Below are positions 43,723-52,729 of a stretch of DNA of 64,000 nucleotides, piece by piece. The notes beneath the pieces were generated by a model. That model made no database searches, had not been told where the DNA came from, and saw nothing but the letters and a program-made list of their open reading frames with translations. The stretch is taken from the NCBI RefSeq assembly GCF_000482325.1, contig NZ_KI535295.1, positions 979,060-1,043,059 on the forward strand. Direction: 5' to 3'. The position numbers and the translations under genes are program-made. Each line of letters begins with the position of its first letter. The first letter of the stretch is position 1. This stretch comes from Bacillus sp. UNC438CL73TsuS30. GTDB taxonomy: Bacteria; Bacillota; Bacilli; Bacillales; Cytobacillaceae.

Positions 43723-45691
43723 GATTTTTCTTCACTCCTTTTTGGAGGTCTCTCCATGCTTTTTCCGTCTTTTTAATTTCATCTACCGGAACATGGAAGC
43801 CATCCTTGTAATCGAAGGAACGGAAAATCAAGCAGGCGAAGATGCCTAACAATGCAACAAGTGCAGCAATTTTCCATTCAAAGATGAGGAAGAATCCTGC
43901 GATTCCCATGACAACTGCCATTACAATTGGAAGCCCTGAATTGTTGGGCATATGAATTTCTTCCAAGTCATCTTCTTTTAACTCTAGACCTTCATTGTGT
44001 TTTTTCATGTACCAGAAGGCATCAATTGATTTAACTTCAGGTAGTTTTGCGAAATTATAGAATTGAACAGGGGAAGCTGTAGCCCATTCGAGTGTACGTG
44101 CATCCCATGGATCGCTTGAAATATTGCGGTCCGCGTATCTTGCGCTCCAATAAATGTTATAACATAAGAAACCAAATCCGATCGCAAGAATTCCTGCACC
44201 AATCGCAGAAACGAGCATTAATGGTCCAAAACCTGTTTCAGCAGAGTACGTATAAGCACGTCTGACGGCACCGTCTAATCCAAGGAAGAACATTGGCATA
44301 AAGGTCATATTGAAACCAATAACAAAGAACCAGAAATGAAGTTTTCCAAGCTTTTCATTCAGCATATGACCAAACATTTTTGGCCACCAGTAGTAAAGTC
44401 CGGCGAATACGGCAAATACGACACCTGGAATTAATACATAGTGGAAATGCGCTACTAGGAACAGTGTATTATGGTATTGATAATCTGCTGCACCCATTGC
44501 AAGCATAACCCCGGTTACACCTCCAATCAAAAAGCAAGGGACGAACGCTAATGCCCAAAGCATTGCTGTTGTAAATTGAATGCGTCCTTTACGCATTGTA
44601 AACAGCCAGTTAAACATTTTAACTCCGGTAGGGATAGCAATCATCATCGTTGTAATCGAGAAAATCGAGTTAACTGCAGGCCCTGCACCCATTGTAAAGA
44701 AATGATGGACCCAAACAAGCATACTTAAAAGGGCGATACCAACAATCGAGAAAACCATTGATTTATAACCATACAGCATTTTACGTGAGAAGGTTGAAAT
44801 AACCTCTGAAAACATTCCAAACGCGGGAAGAACAACAATATATACTTCCGGGTGACCCCATAACCAGAACAGGTTCGCCCACATCATTGGGTTACCGTCA
44901 CCTGAAACGGTAAAGAAGTGCGTTCCGAAAATCCGGTCAAATGTCATTAATGCAAGAGCAACAGTGAAAATAGGGAAGGAAGCCCAAATAATTACTGATG
45001 CGATGAAAGATGTCCAAGTAAACATTGGCATTTTCATTAACGTCATACCGGGTGCTCTCATTTTTAAAACTGTGACGATAAAGTTGATCCCCGTCATTAA
45101 TGTACCAATCCCGGCAATCTGGATGGCAACGGCATAAAAGTTATTCCCAATACCAGGAGTAAATTCTTTTCCTGCAAGAGGGAAGTAAGCAGTCCAACCT
45201 GCATCCGGAGAACCACCGATAACAAACGAAATATTAAACAGCATCGCTCCGGCAAAAGTTAACCAAAAACTTAATGCATTTAATTGCGGAAAGGCAACGT
45301 CTCTTGCACCAATTTGCAATGGAACAACCACGTTCATTAATCCGATTAAAAACGGCATAGCCATGAACAGGATCATTATGACGCCGTGTGTTGTGAAAAT
45401 TTCATTATAGTGCTGTGCATCAAGAATTTTTCCATCTGGGGTAGCGGTTTGAGCTTTCATTAATAACCCGTCAATTCCACCGCGGAAAAACATGAGTACA
45501 CCGACAAGAATATACATAATCCCAATCCGTTTATGATCAACTGTTGTGAACCATTCCTGCCACAGCCATTTCCATTTTTTAAAATAGGTTACACCTACAA
45601 CAATACCAATCATGGTTAAAGCAATTGCAACTTGCGAGCCTAAGATTAGAGGGTCTCCGGTAATAAAAAACTTATCCCACTTAATGTCCAC
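43712..45691 (-). CDS. qoxB: Cytochrome aa3 quinol oxidase subunit I
   Basis: A 659-residue catalytic subunit with 14-15 helices. Heme and CuB ligands are visible in WGHPEVYIVVLPAFG, the HH pair in LVWVHHFFTMG, and FHYVLIP. It reduces O2 at a heme-heme/CuB centre and pumps protons. I place the start at GTG 45691, six bases after GGAGGTG, which gives an N-terminus like B. subtilis QoxB; the frame is open nine codons upstream. It overlaps the qoxA stop by 11 bases. It is part of qoxABCD, so electrons come from menaquinol and not cytochrome c. Confidence 0.94.
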   Translation of the reverse strand: MDIKWDKFFITGDPLILGSQVAIALTMIGIVVGVTYFKKWKWLWQEWFTTVDHKRIGIMYILVGVLMFFRGGIDGLLMKAQTATPDGKILDAQHYNEIFTTHGVIMILFMAMPFLIGLMNVVVPLQIGARDVAFPQLNALSFWLTFAGAMLFNISFVIGGSPDAGWTAYFPLAGKEFTPGIGNNFYAVAIQIAGIGTLMTGINFIVTVLKMRAPGMTLMKMPMFTWTSFIASVIIWASFPIFTVALALMTFDRIFGTHFFTVSGDGNPMMWANLFWLWGHPEVYIVVLPAFGMFSEVISTFSRKMLYGYKSMVFSIVGIALLSMLVWVHHFFTMGAGPAVNSIFSITTMMIAIPTGVKMFNWLFTMRKGRIQFTTAMLWALAFVPCFLIGGVTGVMLAMGAADYQYHNTLFLVAHFHYVLIPGVVFAVFAGLYYWWPKMFGHMLNEKLGKLHFWFFVIGFNMTFMPMFFLGLDGAVRRAYTYSAETGFGPLMLVSAIGAGILAIGFGFLCYNIYWSARYADRNISSDPWDARTLEWATASPVQFYNFAKLPEVKSIDAFWYMKKHNEGLELKEDDLEEIHMPNNSGLPIVMAVVMGIAGFFLIFEWKIAALVALLGIFACLIFRSFDYKDGFHVPVDEIKKTEKAWRDLQKGVKKNHVS

Positions 45692-46703
45692 TATGGTCAC
45701 CTCCATTGGAATTTCCACTCATGTCCATGTCCTTCATATCCATATCATTCATATCCATTGACTTTCCTTCTGCCTGACCTTCCATGTGCATTTCATGGTT
45801 ATCAGGTTCTTTAAAAATTTTCCCTGGGTAGTCGTGATTTCTGTACAATTCAGGGAATGTGTAGGTTTTCGAATGCATATCACCGTGATCAACATAGGCT
45901 AGGTGCGTATTTGAAAAGGTTTGACGGCCTAAGTTTGATGGTTTTAATAGTTCAACATATTTCTTTTCCGATAATTTTGGTGCCTTGTTCTTTACATCCT
46001 TCACCCATTTGTCAAACTTCTGAGGTGATTGGGCTTCCACAGTAAATTCCATTCCTGCATAGCCTTTTCCATTAAAGTTTGTGTTTTTACCGATATATTC
46101 ACCAGGTTGATCAGCTACAAGGTAAAGTTGAGTTTCCATTTTTGCCATTGTATATTTTTGACCGCCTAAAGCAGGAATCCAAAAAGAGTTCATCGTACCC
46201 GCAGAGGTAAGCTTAAATTTAATTGGGGTACCAACTGGAACATTCAAATAATTCACTGTTTCAATTCCCTGATCCGGATAACTAAAGATCCATTTCCAAT
46301 CCGCGGAAGTAACATTGATTGTGATTGGCTTTTTATTTTCATAGCCTTTCGGAACTTTTTCAAGATTATAAATTGATTTAACCGTTGGAATGGTTAGCGC
46401 AATAACAATCAGAATCGGGATGACAGTCCAGGTGATTTCCAGTTTTGTACTACCATGTTCTTCTGGTGGCTCGTAATCTTTATTTCTATCTGTTGCGCGA
46501 TATTTCCACACAATAAATACAAACAAGCCAATAACAACAATTACAACAAGTGCCATAAAAATTAGTGACCAGTTAATCAGGCCTAAAATTTCTCTTGCTG
46601 CAGGCCCCTTAGGTTGAAAGACAACCATATTTGGCTCACAGCCGCTTAAAAATAATACCGGTAAAAAAGCTAATAGGGGAATCAAATAACCCTTTTTAAA
46701 CAT
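45681..46703 (-). CDS. qoxA: Cytochrome aa3 quinol oxidase subunit II, with Met/His-rich tail
   Basis: A 340-residue lipoprotein with lipobox LSGC (C22), two membrane helices and a periplasm-facing cupredoxin domain. The CuA ligands of cytochrome c oxidases are absent, as no Cys lies in the domain, so this is the quinol-oxidase form. The last 38 residues (303-340) are an unusual tail with eight Met and four His in repeated MD pairs, beginning HEMHMEG and ending GGDHSGH. B. subtilis QoxA has about 321 residues and no such tail. The start has GAAAGGAG upstream. A Rex-like site lies about 48 bases ahead. Confidence 0.94.
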   Translation of the reverse strand: MFKKGYLIPLLAFLPVLFLSGCEPNMVVFQPKGPAAREILGLINWSLIFMALVVIVVIGLFVFIVWKYRATDRNKDYEPPEEHGSTKLEITWTVIPILIVIALTIPTVKSIYNLEKVPKGYENKKPITINVTSADWKWIFSYPDQGIETVNYLNVPVGTPIKFKLTSAGTMNSFWIPALGGQKYTMAKMETQLYLVADQPGEYIGKNTNFNGKGYAGMEFTVEAQSPQKFDKWVKDVKNKAPKLSEKKYVELLKPSNLGRQTFSNTHLAYVDHGDMHSKTYTFPELYRNHDYPGKIFKEPDNHEMHMEGQAEGKSMDMNDMDMKDMDMSGNSNGGDHSGH

Positions 46704-46750
46704 TTTTTACGCTCCTTTCAATAAAGTTGTTCATATTTTCACAAATAAAT

Positions 46751-46768
46751 GTGTGAATTCATTCACAA
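46751..46768 (-). promoter_or_regulatory. Rex-like operator upstream of qoxA
   Basis: Read on the minus strand, this is TTGTGAATGAATTCACAC. It matches the Rex consensus TTGTGAA-N4-TTCACAA at all but the last base. It lies 48 bases upstream of the qoxA ATG, next to a TACAAT hexamer (46770-46775, minus strand) that could be a -10 box. A second, overlapping half-site pair is at 46737-46756 (TTCACA-N8-TGTGAA). NADH/NAD+ control of qox is inferred. Confidence 0.65.
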
Positions 46769-46775
46769 TATTGTA

Positions 46776-47068
46776 CAAGATCCAACCCTACTAATCTTTT
46801 AATATTGTGATTTGACTTACCATTTCATGGTCCCTTTACCGGGGTTGTTAATTTTTGTTAATTTAGAGTGATTCTTCTTAAAGTCATCTTAGCAAGTTGT
46901 CTGTGATGTTTGTATAGGTTTTTGAAAATATTTGTGACAAATTTGTTAAAGTTTTTGACATTTGGGTAGAAATTGGCGGAATTTGAGGGAAAATGTGGAT
47001 ATAAGGTGTCTATTTTTATTTATAAATGGGATAATAAAATTAAATTATTTTGGAATAGGAGAATAAAA
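46776..47068. other. Intergenic region between divergent qoxA and HesB-like genes
   Basis: AT-rich sequence that must carry two promoters. The upstream stretch shows a TTGACA box at 46955-46960 on the plus strand, with no good -10 at 17 bases. An upstream open frame from 46973 joins the HesB-like gene but lacks a ribosome site. Nothing else was recognised. Confidence 0.4.
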
Positions 47069-47374
47069 GTGAAAGTCAAAATTAATCGAAATGCAGCAAA
47101 AGCGTTGAAAAAAATGTTGGAACAAGAAGAGGCACAAGGGAAGTTGTTTCGTGTATTTGTTACCCATATGCATGGGGATCATGCTCACTATGATTTAATG
47201 CTGGATACACCAACTGAAAAGGATGAGGTAGTAAAAACAGATAAAGATATTGATTTTATTCTTGAAAAAGGCGATGAATATTTGGACGGTATCTGGATTC
47301 AATTTTTCCAGGTGCCAAAAGAAGAATGGTTAATTACCAATCCATCAAAAGGCGAGCATCACCATCACCATTAA
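47069..47374 (+). CDS. HesB/IscA-fold protein without Cys, His-rich
   Basis: A 101-residue protein starting with GTG at 47069, six bases after AGGAG; the longer open frame from 46973 is not favoured. It follows the HesB/IscA pattern in strand order (LFRVFVTHMHG, YDLMLD, LDGIWIQFF, ITNPSKG). The cysteine positions that bind iron in IscA are instead His/Asp: H33-M-H35-G-D37-H38-A-H40. The C-terminus is a natural run of five His. It may bind a divalent metal, or be a remodelled Fe-S scaffold relative. It is monocistronic, with a terminator after it. Confidence 0.7.
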   Translation: MKVKINRNAAKALKKMLEQEEAQGKLFRVFVTHMHGDHAHYDLMLDTPTEKDEVVKTDKDIDFILEKGDEYLDGIWIQFFQVPKEEWLITNPSKGEHHHHH

Positions 47375-47401
47375 TAATAGTTAGATAAACAACAATGATA
47401 A

Positions 47402-47440
47402 AAACACCCCGCGATTTGATTATGGGGTGTTTATTATTTT
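47402..47440 (+). terminator. Terminator of HesB-like gene
   Basis: A 9-bp stem (47402-47410 with 47424-47432) with a 13-base loop, then an A/T-rich run with TTTTT. Confidence 0.85.
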
Positions 47441-47585
47441 TAGTTATCATTACCTTGATGATTGCCATCTTATAAGCTTAATCTCGTTATAAGTAATAAA
47501 ATTATGTAAAGTAAAAAGCTCAATCTTTGATAATGGCATGAAGAAGATGTTACTCTAAACGGTAAAGAGAGAAGGGAGTATATAA

Positions 47586-48341
47586 ATGGATAATTTCAAA
47601 AATAAGCATAATATCAAACTTATTGCCCTTGATATGGATGGAACCCTTTTAAATGACAAGGGAGAAGTTTCAGTGGGAAACCGTGATGCTATAAAAGAAG
47701 CGCAAGAAAAGGGAATCTATGTTGTCCTAAGTACAGGACGTTCCTTGCGAACATGCAGGGAGCATGCAGATTCACTTGAACTCACATCCTTTCTTATAAC
47801 TGTAAATGGAAGTGAGATCTGGGACGATAAGCGTGAATTAGTCGAAAGGAATCTAATGAAGGCTGACCTAATCCAATGGATGTGGGAATTGTCAAAGCAG
47901 CATAATACGAAGTTTTGGGCAATCAGCACCGGACAAAACTGGTTTAATGATATGCCGGAGGACCTACATAGCTTTGAGTGGTTAAAATTTGGATTTGATA
48001 TTGATGATGATGAAATTCGAGAAATCATTAAAAAAGAACTTCAATCTAAAGGTGAATTTGAGCTGAGCAACTCAACTCTTAAGAATATTGAAGTCAATCC
48101 GCTTGGAATAAATAAGGCAAAGGGATTAAAAATTGTTTGTGAACGTCTTGGAATTGATATGGAGAATGTCATGGCTTGCGGGGACAGTTTAAATGATATA
48201 GCGATGATTAAAGAAGCGGGTCTTGGCGTGGCAATGGGGAATGCACAGGAAATCGTGAAAGAAACTGCTGAATGGGTTACCGCAGCCAACAATCAAGATG
48301 GAGTGGCAAAAGCAATTCGAAAATGGACACTAGGAAAATAA
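47586..48341 (+). CDS. Cof-type HAD-IIB phosphatase
   Basis: A 251-residue HAD phosphatase with motif I DMDGTLL at 17-23 and a C2B cap in the middle. The C-terminal motif III/IV region reads INKAKGLK and then CGDSLNDIAMI, the Mg2+ site. Members dephosphorylate sugar phosphates, pyridoxal phosphate or riboflavin precursors; B. subtilis YcsE of this group acts on the RibD product. That makes it a second candidate for the riboflavin phosphatase step, though it is not next to the rib operon. AAGGGAG precedes the start by about seven bases. Confidence 0.85.
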   Translation: MDNFKNKHNIKLIALDMDGTLLNDKGEVSVGNRDAIKEAQEKGIYVVLSTGRSLRTCREHADSLELTSFLITVNGSEIWDDKRELVERNLMKADLIQWMWELSKQHNTKFWAISTGQNWFNDMPEDLHSFEWLKFGFDIDDDEIREIIKKELQSKGEFELSNSTLKNIEVNPLGINKAKGLKIVCERLGIDMENVMACGDSLNDIAMIKEAGLGVAMGNAQEIVKETAEWVTAANNQDGVAKAIRKWTLGK

Positions 48342-48457
48342 ATTTTTTCAAAAATTGATGATTATGGTTTAAAAATAATTTTTTTGGGAAAAGCTATTCT
48401 AGCAAGTATATTTTTGCAAAACATGTATTGGCTAAATGCTAGGAGGCTACAAAAGAA

Positions 48458-48658
48458 ATGGAACATGGTAAAGTAAAATGGTTTAACAGCGAAAAAGGCT
48501 TTGGATTTATTGAGCGTGATGGTGGAGATGATGTATTTGTTCACTTTTCTGCCATTCAAGGCGAAGGGTACAAAACATTAGACGAGGGCCAAGAGGTTAC
48601 CTTTGATATTGAAAATGGACAACGCGGTCCGCAAGCTGTAAATGTGCATAAAGCATAA
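48458..48658 (+). CDS. Cold shock protein (CspB/CspD type)
   Basis: A 66-residue OB-fold RNA/DNA chaperone. RNP1 is KGFGFIE and RNP2 is DVFVHF, both intact. It opens [19 protein letters not shown], typical of Bacillus CspB, CspC and CspD. A long AT-rich 5' leader of more than 70 bases and an AGGAGG ribosome site fit post-transcriptional cold control. A strong terminator follows. Confidence 0.95.
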   Translation: MEHGKVKWFNSEKGFGFIERDGGDDVFVHFSAIQGEGYKTLDEGQEVTFDIENGQRGPQAVNVHKA

Positions 48659-48668
48659 AAATGATAAA

Positions 48669-48699
48669 ACAAACTCCATTTAGTGGAGTTTGTTTTTTG
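48669..48699 (+). terminator. Terminator of csp gene
   Basis: A perfect 10-bp stem (48669-48678 with 48684-48693) with a 5-base loop, followed by TTTTTT. Confidence 0.9.
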
Positions 48700-48701
48700 T
48701 T

Positions 48702-50135
48702 TTAGTGATTTTTTAAAAATTCCTTCACGAATCCGATTGAATGTTCCCTGTGATAGGTTTGATATACATTACTGGCCATTTTAACAGGATCCCCGAAAAA
48801 ATACCGTTCGTAAAGGGATTGTCTTGTTCCAAAAGCGCTCATACTTATATCCCAAGCCAGGCGAAAAAGTATAACACGATCAAATGCATTGGCATTTGCA
48901 GCCTGTAGATATTGGTCAAGATCCCCCTTTATTTCTGATGAAAAATCAGCTTCACCTGGAATCGAAACGAGTCCGCTCGCCCCGATTTGCTGTAAAATCT
49001 CACAAAGCCTAGGATAAAGACGCGAATAACTAATAATTGCTGTACCTAATGGGGTGAAATCAGGAGCCATCGTTCCCCATTGATCTACTTTCGCATTCAT
49101 TTCGGAGGCAAACAGCAAGGCTTTTATCGTCTCTAGTCCAACAATGATCTCACTAATTTTCTCCTGGATATGCTGGTATTCCCCGACATTAATCGTATCC
49201 ACAAGCATCTGTGCAACACCCAAAATAAATTCGGTTTTTACCACCCTCCGTGCAGTTACTTGATGACCTACTAATGGATAAAAACTGCTTTCGGAAAAAA
49301 TTCTATAGGAAGACTCCGGATTCTGGTAGCAAAAGACACGTTCCCAAGGTACGAAAACGTCATCAAAAACAACGATCGTATCGATCTCATCAAACCGAGA
49401 GCCGAGAGGATGGTCAAAATGACTATCCTTGTAACGGAAGGACTCACGGCAAAGGAACCTAAGTCCAGAAGTGTTGCTTGGAATTGAAAATGCATAGGCA
49501 AAATCCTTGTTAATTGAAGCCATATGCGTCGGAAACACGAGAATTTCGTCAGTAATTCCGCCTTGTGTTGCTAAAAGTCGTGCACCTTTAATAATAATAC
49601 CATCTTCATTTTGCCTTACGGTTTTGGCCGAGATGACATTTACTGAATCCTCTGTATAGACTTGAGATCGATTGACTTGTGGATTTATAAACGTATGAGT
49701 AAAGGTCAAATCTCTTTCCCGTGCATCTTCATATAATTTCCGCAGGTTTTGATCAAATCGTTTTGAAGAATCCGAAAAAATAGATGCGGCAGCAGCAAAA
49801 GCCATCACTGCTGTATTCATATAATCCGGTGATCGTCCCAACATCCCAGCACTCGTTCTCGCCCAATTTTGCACCATTTCTCTTCTAATGGCCAAATCTT
49901 CCTTTGTTTTTGGTTCAAGGAAGGATACACCAACCTGATTACCGCTGGTAGGAGATGTATAGGTCATGTTGTTCATAGTAAGCTGCCGGTCAAATAATTT
50001 TGCCTGGCTTTTCATGACACCAGCAAATGCAGGGTGTTCAGAAATATTGCCACTTACTTGTTTACCCTCAATCCAAATCTCTGCATGATTATGATTGATT
50101 CTATCAATATATTCTTTTCCTGATATTGCAGGCAT
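48702..50135 (-). CDS. hpaB: 4-hydroxyphenylacetate 3-monooxygenase-family FADH2-dependent hydroxylase (HpaB)
   Basis: A 477-residue member of the HpaB/PvcC flavin-dependent monooxygenase family. It has an N-terminal and an HpaB C-terminal domain: RSPDYMNTAVMAF, VFDDVFVPWERVF with the substrate-side basic residues, and the VGHQVTARR helix. It hydroxylates 4-hydroxyphenylacetate or related phenols to catechols, with FADH2 from a separate reductase (HpaC) that is not in this window. Its minus-strand neighbour is the csp gene. The single-gene layout matches B. subtilis YoaI. Confidence 0.9.
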   Translation of the reverse strand: MPAISGKEYIDRINHNHAEIWIEGKQVSGNISEHPAFAGVMKSQAKLFDRQLTMNNMTYTSPTSGNQVGVSFLEPKTKEDLAIRREMVQNWARTSAGMLGRSPDYMNTAVMAFAAAASIFSDSSKRFDQNLRKLYEDARERDLTFTHTFINPQVNRSQVYTEDSVNVISAKTVRQNEDGIIIKGARLLATQGGITDEILVFPTHMASINKDFAYAFSIPSNTSGLRFLCRESFRYKDSHFDHPLGSRFDEIDTIVVFDDVFVPWERVFCYQNPESSYRIFSESSFYPLVGHQVTARRVVKTEFILGVAQMLVDTINVGEYQHIQEKISEIIVGLETIKALLFASEMNAKVDQWGTMAPDFTPLGTAIISYSRLYPRLCEILQQIGASGLVSIPGEADFSSEIKGDLDQYLQAANANAFDRVILFRLAWDISMSAFGTRQSLYERYFFGDPVKMASNVYQTYHREHSIGFVKEFLKNH

Positions 50136-50377
50136 TATCTACACCTTCTTGTCAGTCTTATTTACAGTAAATGTTGAAAGCTTAATTTGGTTTGTACATC
50201 CGTCTAATTCGCGCATTCAAAAAATTGGAAATTAATTTTGAAAAAGTTGGAATAACAACTTGTAATTTTAATAATTTAATAGTGGCCAAATTGCTAAGCA
50301 GACCCTGAATATGGCGAGCGCATTGCCAAAGGGTAAAATTAGCCATTCCACAGCGAGTCAAGTAATCGAGTATAACT

Positions 50378-50412
50378 AGAAAGAAGGTTGTTCATGTGAC
50401 AACCTTCTTTCT
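50378..50412. terminator. Terminator of EamA exporter gene
   Basis: A perfect 14-bp stem (50378-50391 with 50399-50412) with a 7-base loop. It overlaps the EamA stop codon. Confidence 0.85.
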
Positions 50413-51325
50413 ACGATCCAAATTTCACCTGTACTTTTGTTGATTTTCCGTTCATACCTGACCGTAACCAAGAAAATAGGAAACATCCGGCAATAACAAT
50501 GACACTGCCGCCAAGCTCTGACCAAGACATTCTTTCATCTAAAAAGAAATAGGCAAGGATGGATGTAAAAATAGGGTTAAAGTTTAAAAAGATTCCCGAA
50601 CTGGTTGCGCCTATTTTTTGAACCCCAATATTCCACAATACCATACAAACAACGGTTGAAATTACCCCAGTATATAAAATGGCCCAAAGGAAGCTTGAAT
50701 TGAGATTGGAAATTTGGAAGCTGGATATATTGAATGGAATCAAAATTACCAAACCAAATACCCCAGAATAGAAAGTTGCCAGCATGGGTGACATTTTTTT
50801 CATCACCCATTTACTACAAATGGAATAAAGCCCCCAAATGATGACAGCTGCAATCATCCACAGATCCCCAATATTAAAATGAAGGGATAATAAATGTGAG
50901 AATTCTCCCCTCGCTAATACCATTAATACCCCTAATAAAGAGACTCCCATTGAAAATATCTGCAATATTTTTAATTTCTCTTTTAACAAATAAGAAGAAA
51001 AGATTGCAATAGAAATCGGGTTTAAGGATGAAATCAATCCAACATTTGTTGCAGAGGTTTTTTCAAGTGCCAAAAATTGAAATAGGTTGAAAAAAACAAC
51101 TCCTGTTAATCCCATAAATAGTAATGGGATAATGGAGGATTTTGGCGGAATTAGCTTTTTTTCCTGCTTTAAAACAATCGGCAATAGGACAAGGATGGCA
51201 ATCATCCACCTTAATGTTGTGATGGTCATCGGTGAGGCATGACCGACAAGAAATTTTCCGAAAACAAAATTTCCTCCCCATAAAAGACTGGTAAGAAGCA
51301 ATAAAAAAACATAAAAGATTGGCAT
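50411..51325 (-). CDS. EamA-family DMT transporter (metabolite exporter)
   Basis: A 304-residue transporter with ten helices in two EamA repeats. It opens LLLLTSLLWGGNFVFGKFL after a short N-terminus, and GERMS-like DERMSWSELGGSVIV lies in the second half. ATG at 51325 has AAGGGGGC nine to ten bases upstream; the open frame reaches 51496 but lacks a ribosome site. The divergent Lrp-family regulator 199 bases away probably controls it, so an amino acid or related compound is a likely export substrate. Confidence 0.88.
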   Translation of the reverse strand: MPIFYVFLLLLTSLLWGGNFVFGKFLVGHASPMTITTLRWMIAILVLLPIVLKQEKKLIPPKSSIIPLLFMGLTGVVFFNLFQFLALEKTSATNVGLISSLNPISIAIFSSYLLKEKLKILQIFSMGVSLLGVLMVLARGEFSHLLSLHFNIGDLWMIAAVIIWGLYSICSKWVMKKMSPMLATFYSGVFGLVILIPFNISSFQISNLNSSFLWAILYTGVISTVVCMVLWNIGVQKIGATSSGIFLNFNPIFTSILAYFFLDERMSWSELGGSVIVIAGCFLFSWLRSGMNGKSTKVQVKFGS

Positions 51326-51524
51326 TAGGATTTGCCCCCTTTTCAATGATTTTATATTAATAATAGTAACAGGGATATCGATTTTATTATGATTAATTTT
51401 GTTCATTTGAATATAATACGAATAATTAAAGGTAAATTGAGTATAAAACGGATTATTATTAATTTGATGTGTGATAAAATGGTGGGAAACAATCAAATAT
51501 TCGGTACAAGAAATGAGGGATAAG

Positions 51525-52013
51525 ATGTTTGATACAACGGAAGGGAATAAATCGTTAGATTTACTTGACCGAAAGATCTTAAATTTACTGCAAAAGGGAG
51601 CACAACTTAGTAATGCAGAATTGGCAAGAAGGGTGAATCTTTCGCCCCCTGCGACTCATGCTCGAGTTAAGCGCTTGGAGAATGAAGGCTATATTGACCG
51701 TCAGGTAGTAGTTTTGAATTCTAGGAAGCTTGGATTTGATTTACTTTGTTTTATCTTTGTAAGTACGAATATACACCAAAAGGAACAACTCGAATATTTA
51801 GAGAAGGCGCTGAATTTGATGCCGGAAATTCTGGAATGCCACTGCTTGACTGGGGAATATGATTATCTTTTAAAGGTTGCCAATCGAAATCGCGAGGAAC
51901 TGGAGAAATTCATTCGCAAGTTGAACTTACTCCCTGGTGTTAATCGGATTCAAACAAGTTTATCTCTGCGTGAGATAAAATTTAGTACAGCATTGCCGAT
52001 TAACCTAGATTAA
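51525..52013 (+). CDS. Lrp/AsnC-family transcriptional regulator
   Basis: A 162-residue regulator with an N-terminal winged helix-turn-helix (LSNAELARRVNLSPPATHARV) and a C-terminal RAM/effector domain with GEYDYLLKV. ATG at 51525 has GAGGG six bases ahead; an upstream ATG at 51471 is not needed. Members sense amino acids. Being divergent from an EamA exporter suggests it governs that gene and itself. Confidence 0.9.
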   Translation: MFDTTEGNKSLDLLDRKILNLLQKGAQLSNAELARRVNLSPPATHARVKRLENEGYIDRQVVVLNSRKLGFDLLCFIFVSTNIHQKEQLEYLEKALNLMPEILECHCLTGEYDYLLKVANRNREELEKFIRKLNLLPGVNRIQTSLSLREIKFSTALPINLD

Positions 52014-52044
52014 AGATACCTAAATATTTTAAAATAATTTTACA

Positions 52045-52077
52045 AAAGCATCCATTTTTAATTTGGTTGCTTTTTTT
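52045..52077 (+). terminator. Terminator of Lrp-family gene
   Basis: An imperfect stem (AAAGCATCCA with TGGTTGCTTT, one mismatch) with TTTTTTT after it. Confidence 0.65.
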
Positions 52078-52153
52078 GTTTGATTTTAGGCAGGAATTTC
52101 GGTACTAAATTAAGAATTATAAAAATAGGATGTTTGTAAAAGGGGGAGTTATT

Positions 52154-52618
52154 TTGCAAGTAAAAGTGGTAGAAAAAGAGGAATTAAGGGTTGTTGGGAT
52201 CGCATGGAATGGAACATATTCACAAACTAAGAAGATTCCAAGTCTATTTACTGTGATGGAAGAGAGACTCCGTGAAGTACAAAATAAAACAAGTGAACCT
52301 GTTTTGATTGCTCCGTTCCATAGCAGAGAAACTGAGTTTACCTATTTTGTTACCGCACCAGTGGAAGAAATTACTGAAGTTCCTGAAGGCATGGTTGGAT
52401 TCACGATTCCACGTAAAAATTACGTATTTACTACCCATAAAGGGAAAGCGGAAGAGGTTGAAAATACATACCAGAAGATTTTTTCGTGGATGAAAGACTA
52501 TGGCTATGAACAGGATCATCAGGCATTAAGCATAGAAATTTATAAAGAGGAGTATAAGCCTGAGTATGCTGAAGGGAATTTGATTTTTGATATTTATCTG
52601 CCGGTAAGAAAATATTAA
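52154..52618 (+). CDS. GyrI-like/AraC effector-binding-domain protein
   Basis: A 154-residue single-domain protein of the SOUL/GyrI-like fold: ELRVVGIAWNGTYSQT at the N-terminus, and a C-terminal IEIYKEEYKPE...FDIYLPVRKY that matches the effector domains of AraC/MerR activators. It has no DNA-binding domain. Such stand-alone proteins bind small molecules or, like SbmC, protect gyrase. TTG at 52154 is favoured, five to seven bases after GGGGGAG; an ATG at 52130 is in frame. Confidence 0.8.
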   Translation: MQVKVVEKEELRVVGIAWNGTYSQTKKIPSLFTVMEERLREVQNKTSEPVLIAPFHSRETEFTYFVTAPVEEITEVPEGMVGFTIPRKNYVFTTHKGKAEEVENTYQKIFSWMKDYGYEQDHQALSIEIYKEEYKPEYAEGNLIFDIYLPVRKY

Positions 52619-52729
52619 CAAAATTATTGTAAAAAAAGGAAATTCGAAAATTCTTTATAAATTACGAACAAATCATTTCCCTTTCTGGATTGAATTCGAT
52701 ATACTTAAAATAATTTAAAATTAAATAAT

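Noticed and set aside
45691..45718. Longer QoxB N-terminus from 45718
   Set aside because: The GTG at 45691 has GGAGGTG at a good distance and gives an N-terminus that matches known QoxB proteins.
47160..47190. Metallo-beta-lactamase fold because of the HMHGDHAH string
   Set aside because: The protein is only 101 residues with HesB-like strand order. The lactamase fold needs about 200 residues and further ligands that are not present.
50215..50377. Possible ncRNA or gene remnant upstream of the EamA terminator
   Set aside because: The sequence has no open frame of note, no conserved RNA consensus I know, and no clear stem set apart from the terminator.
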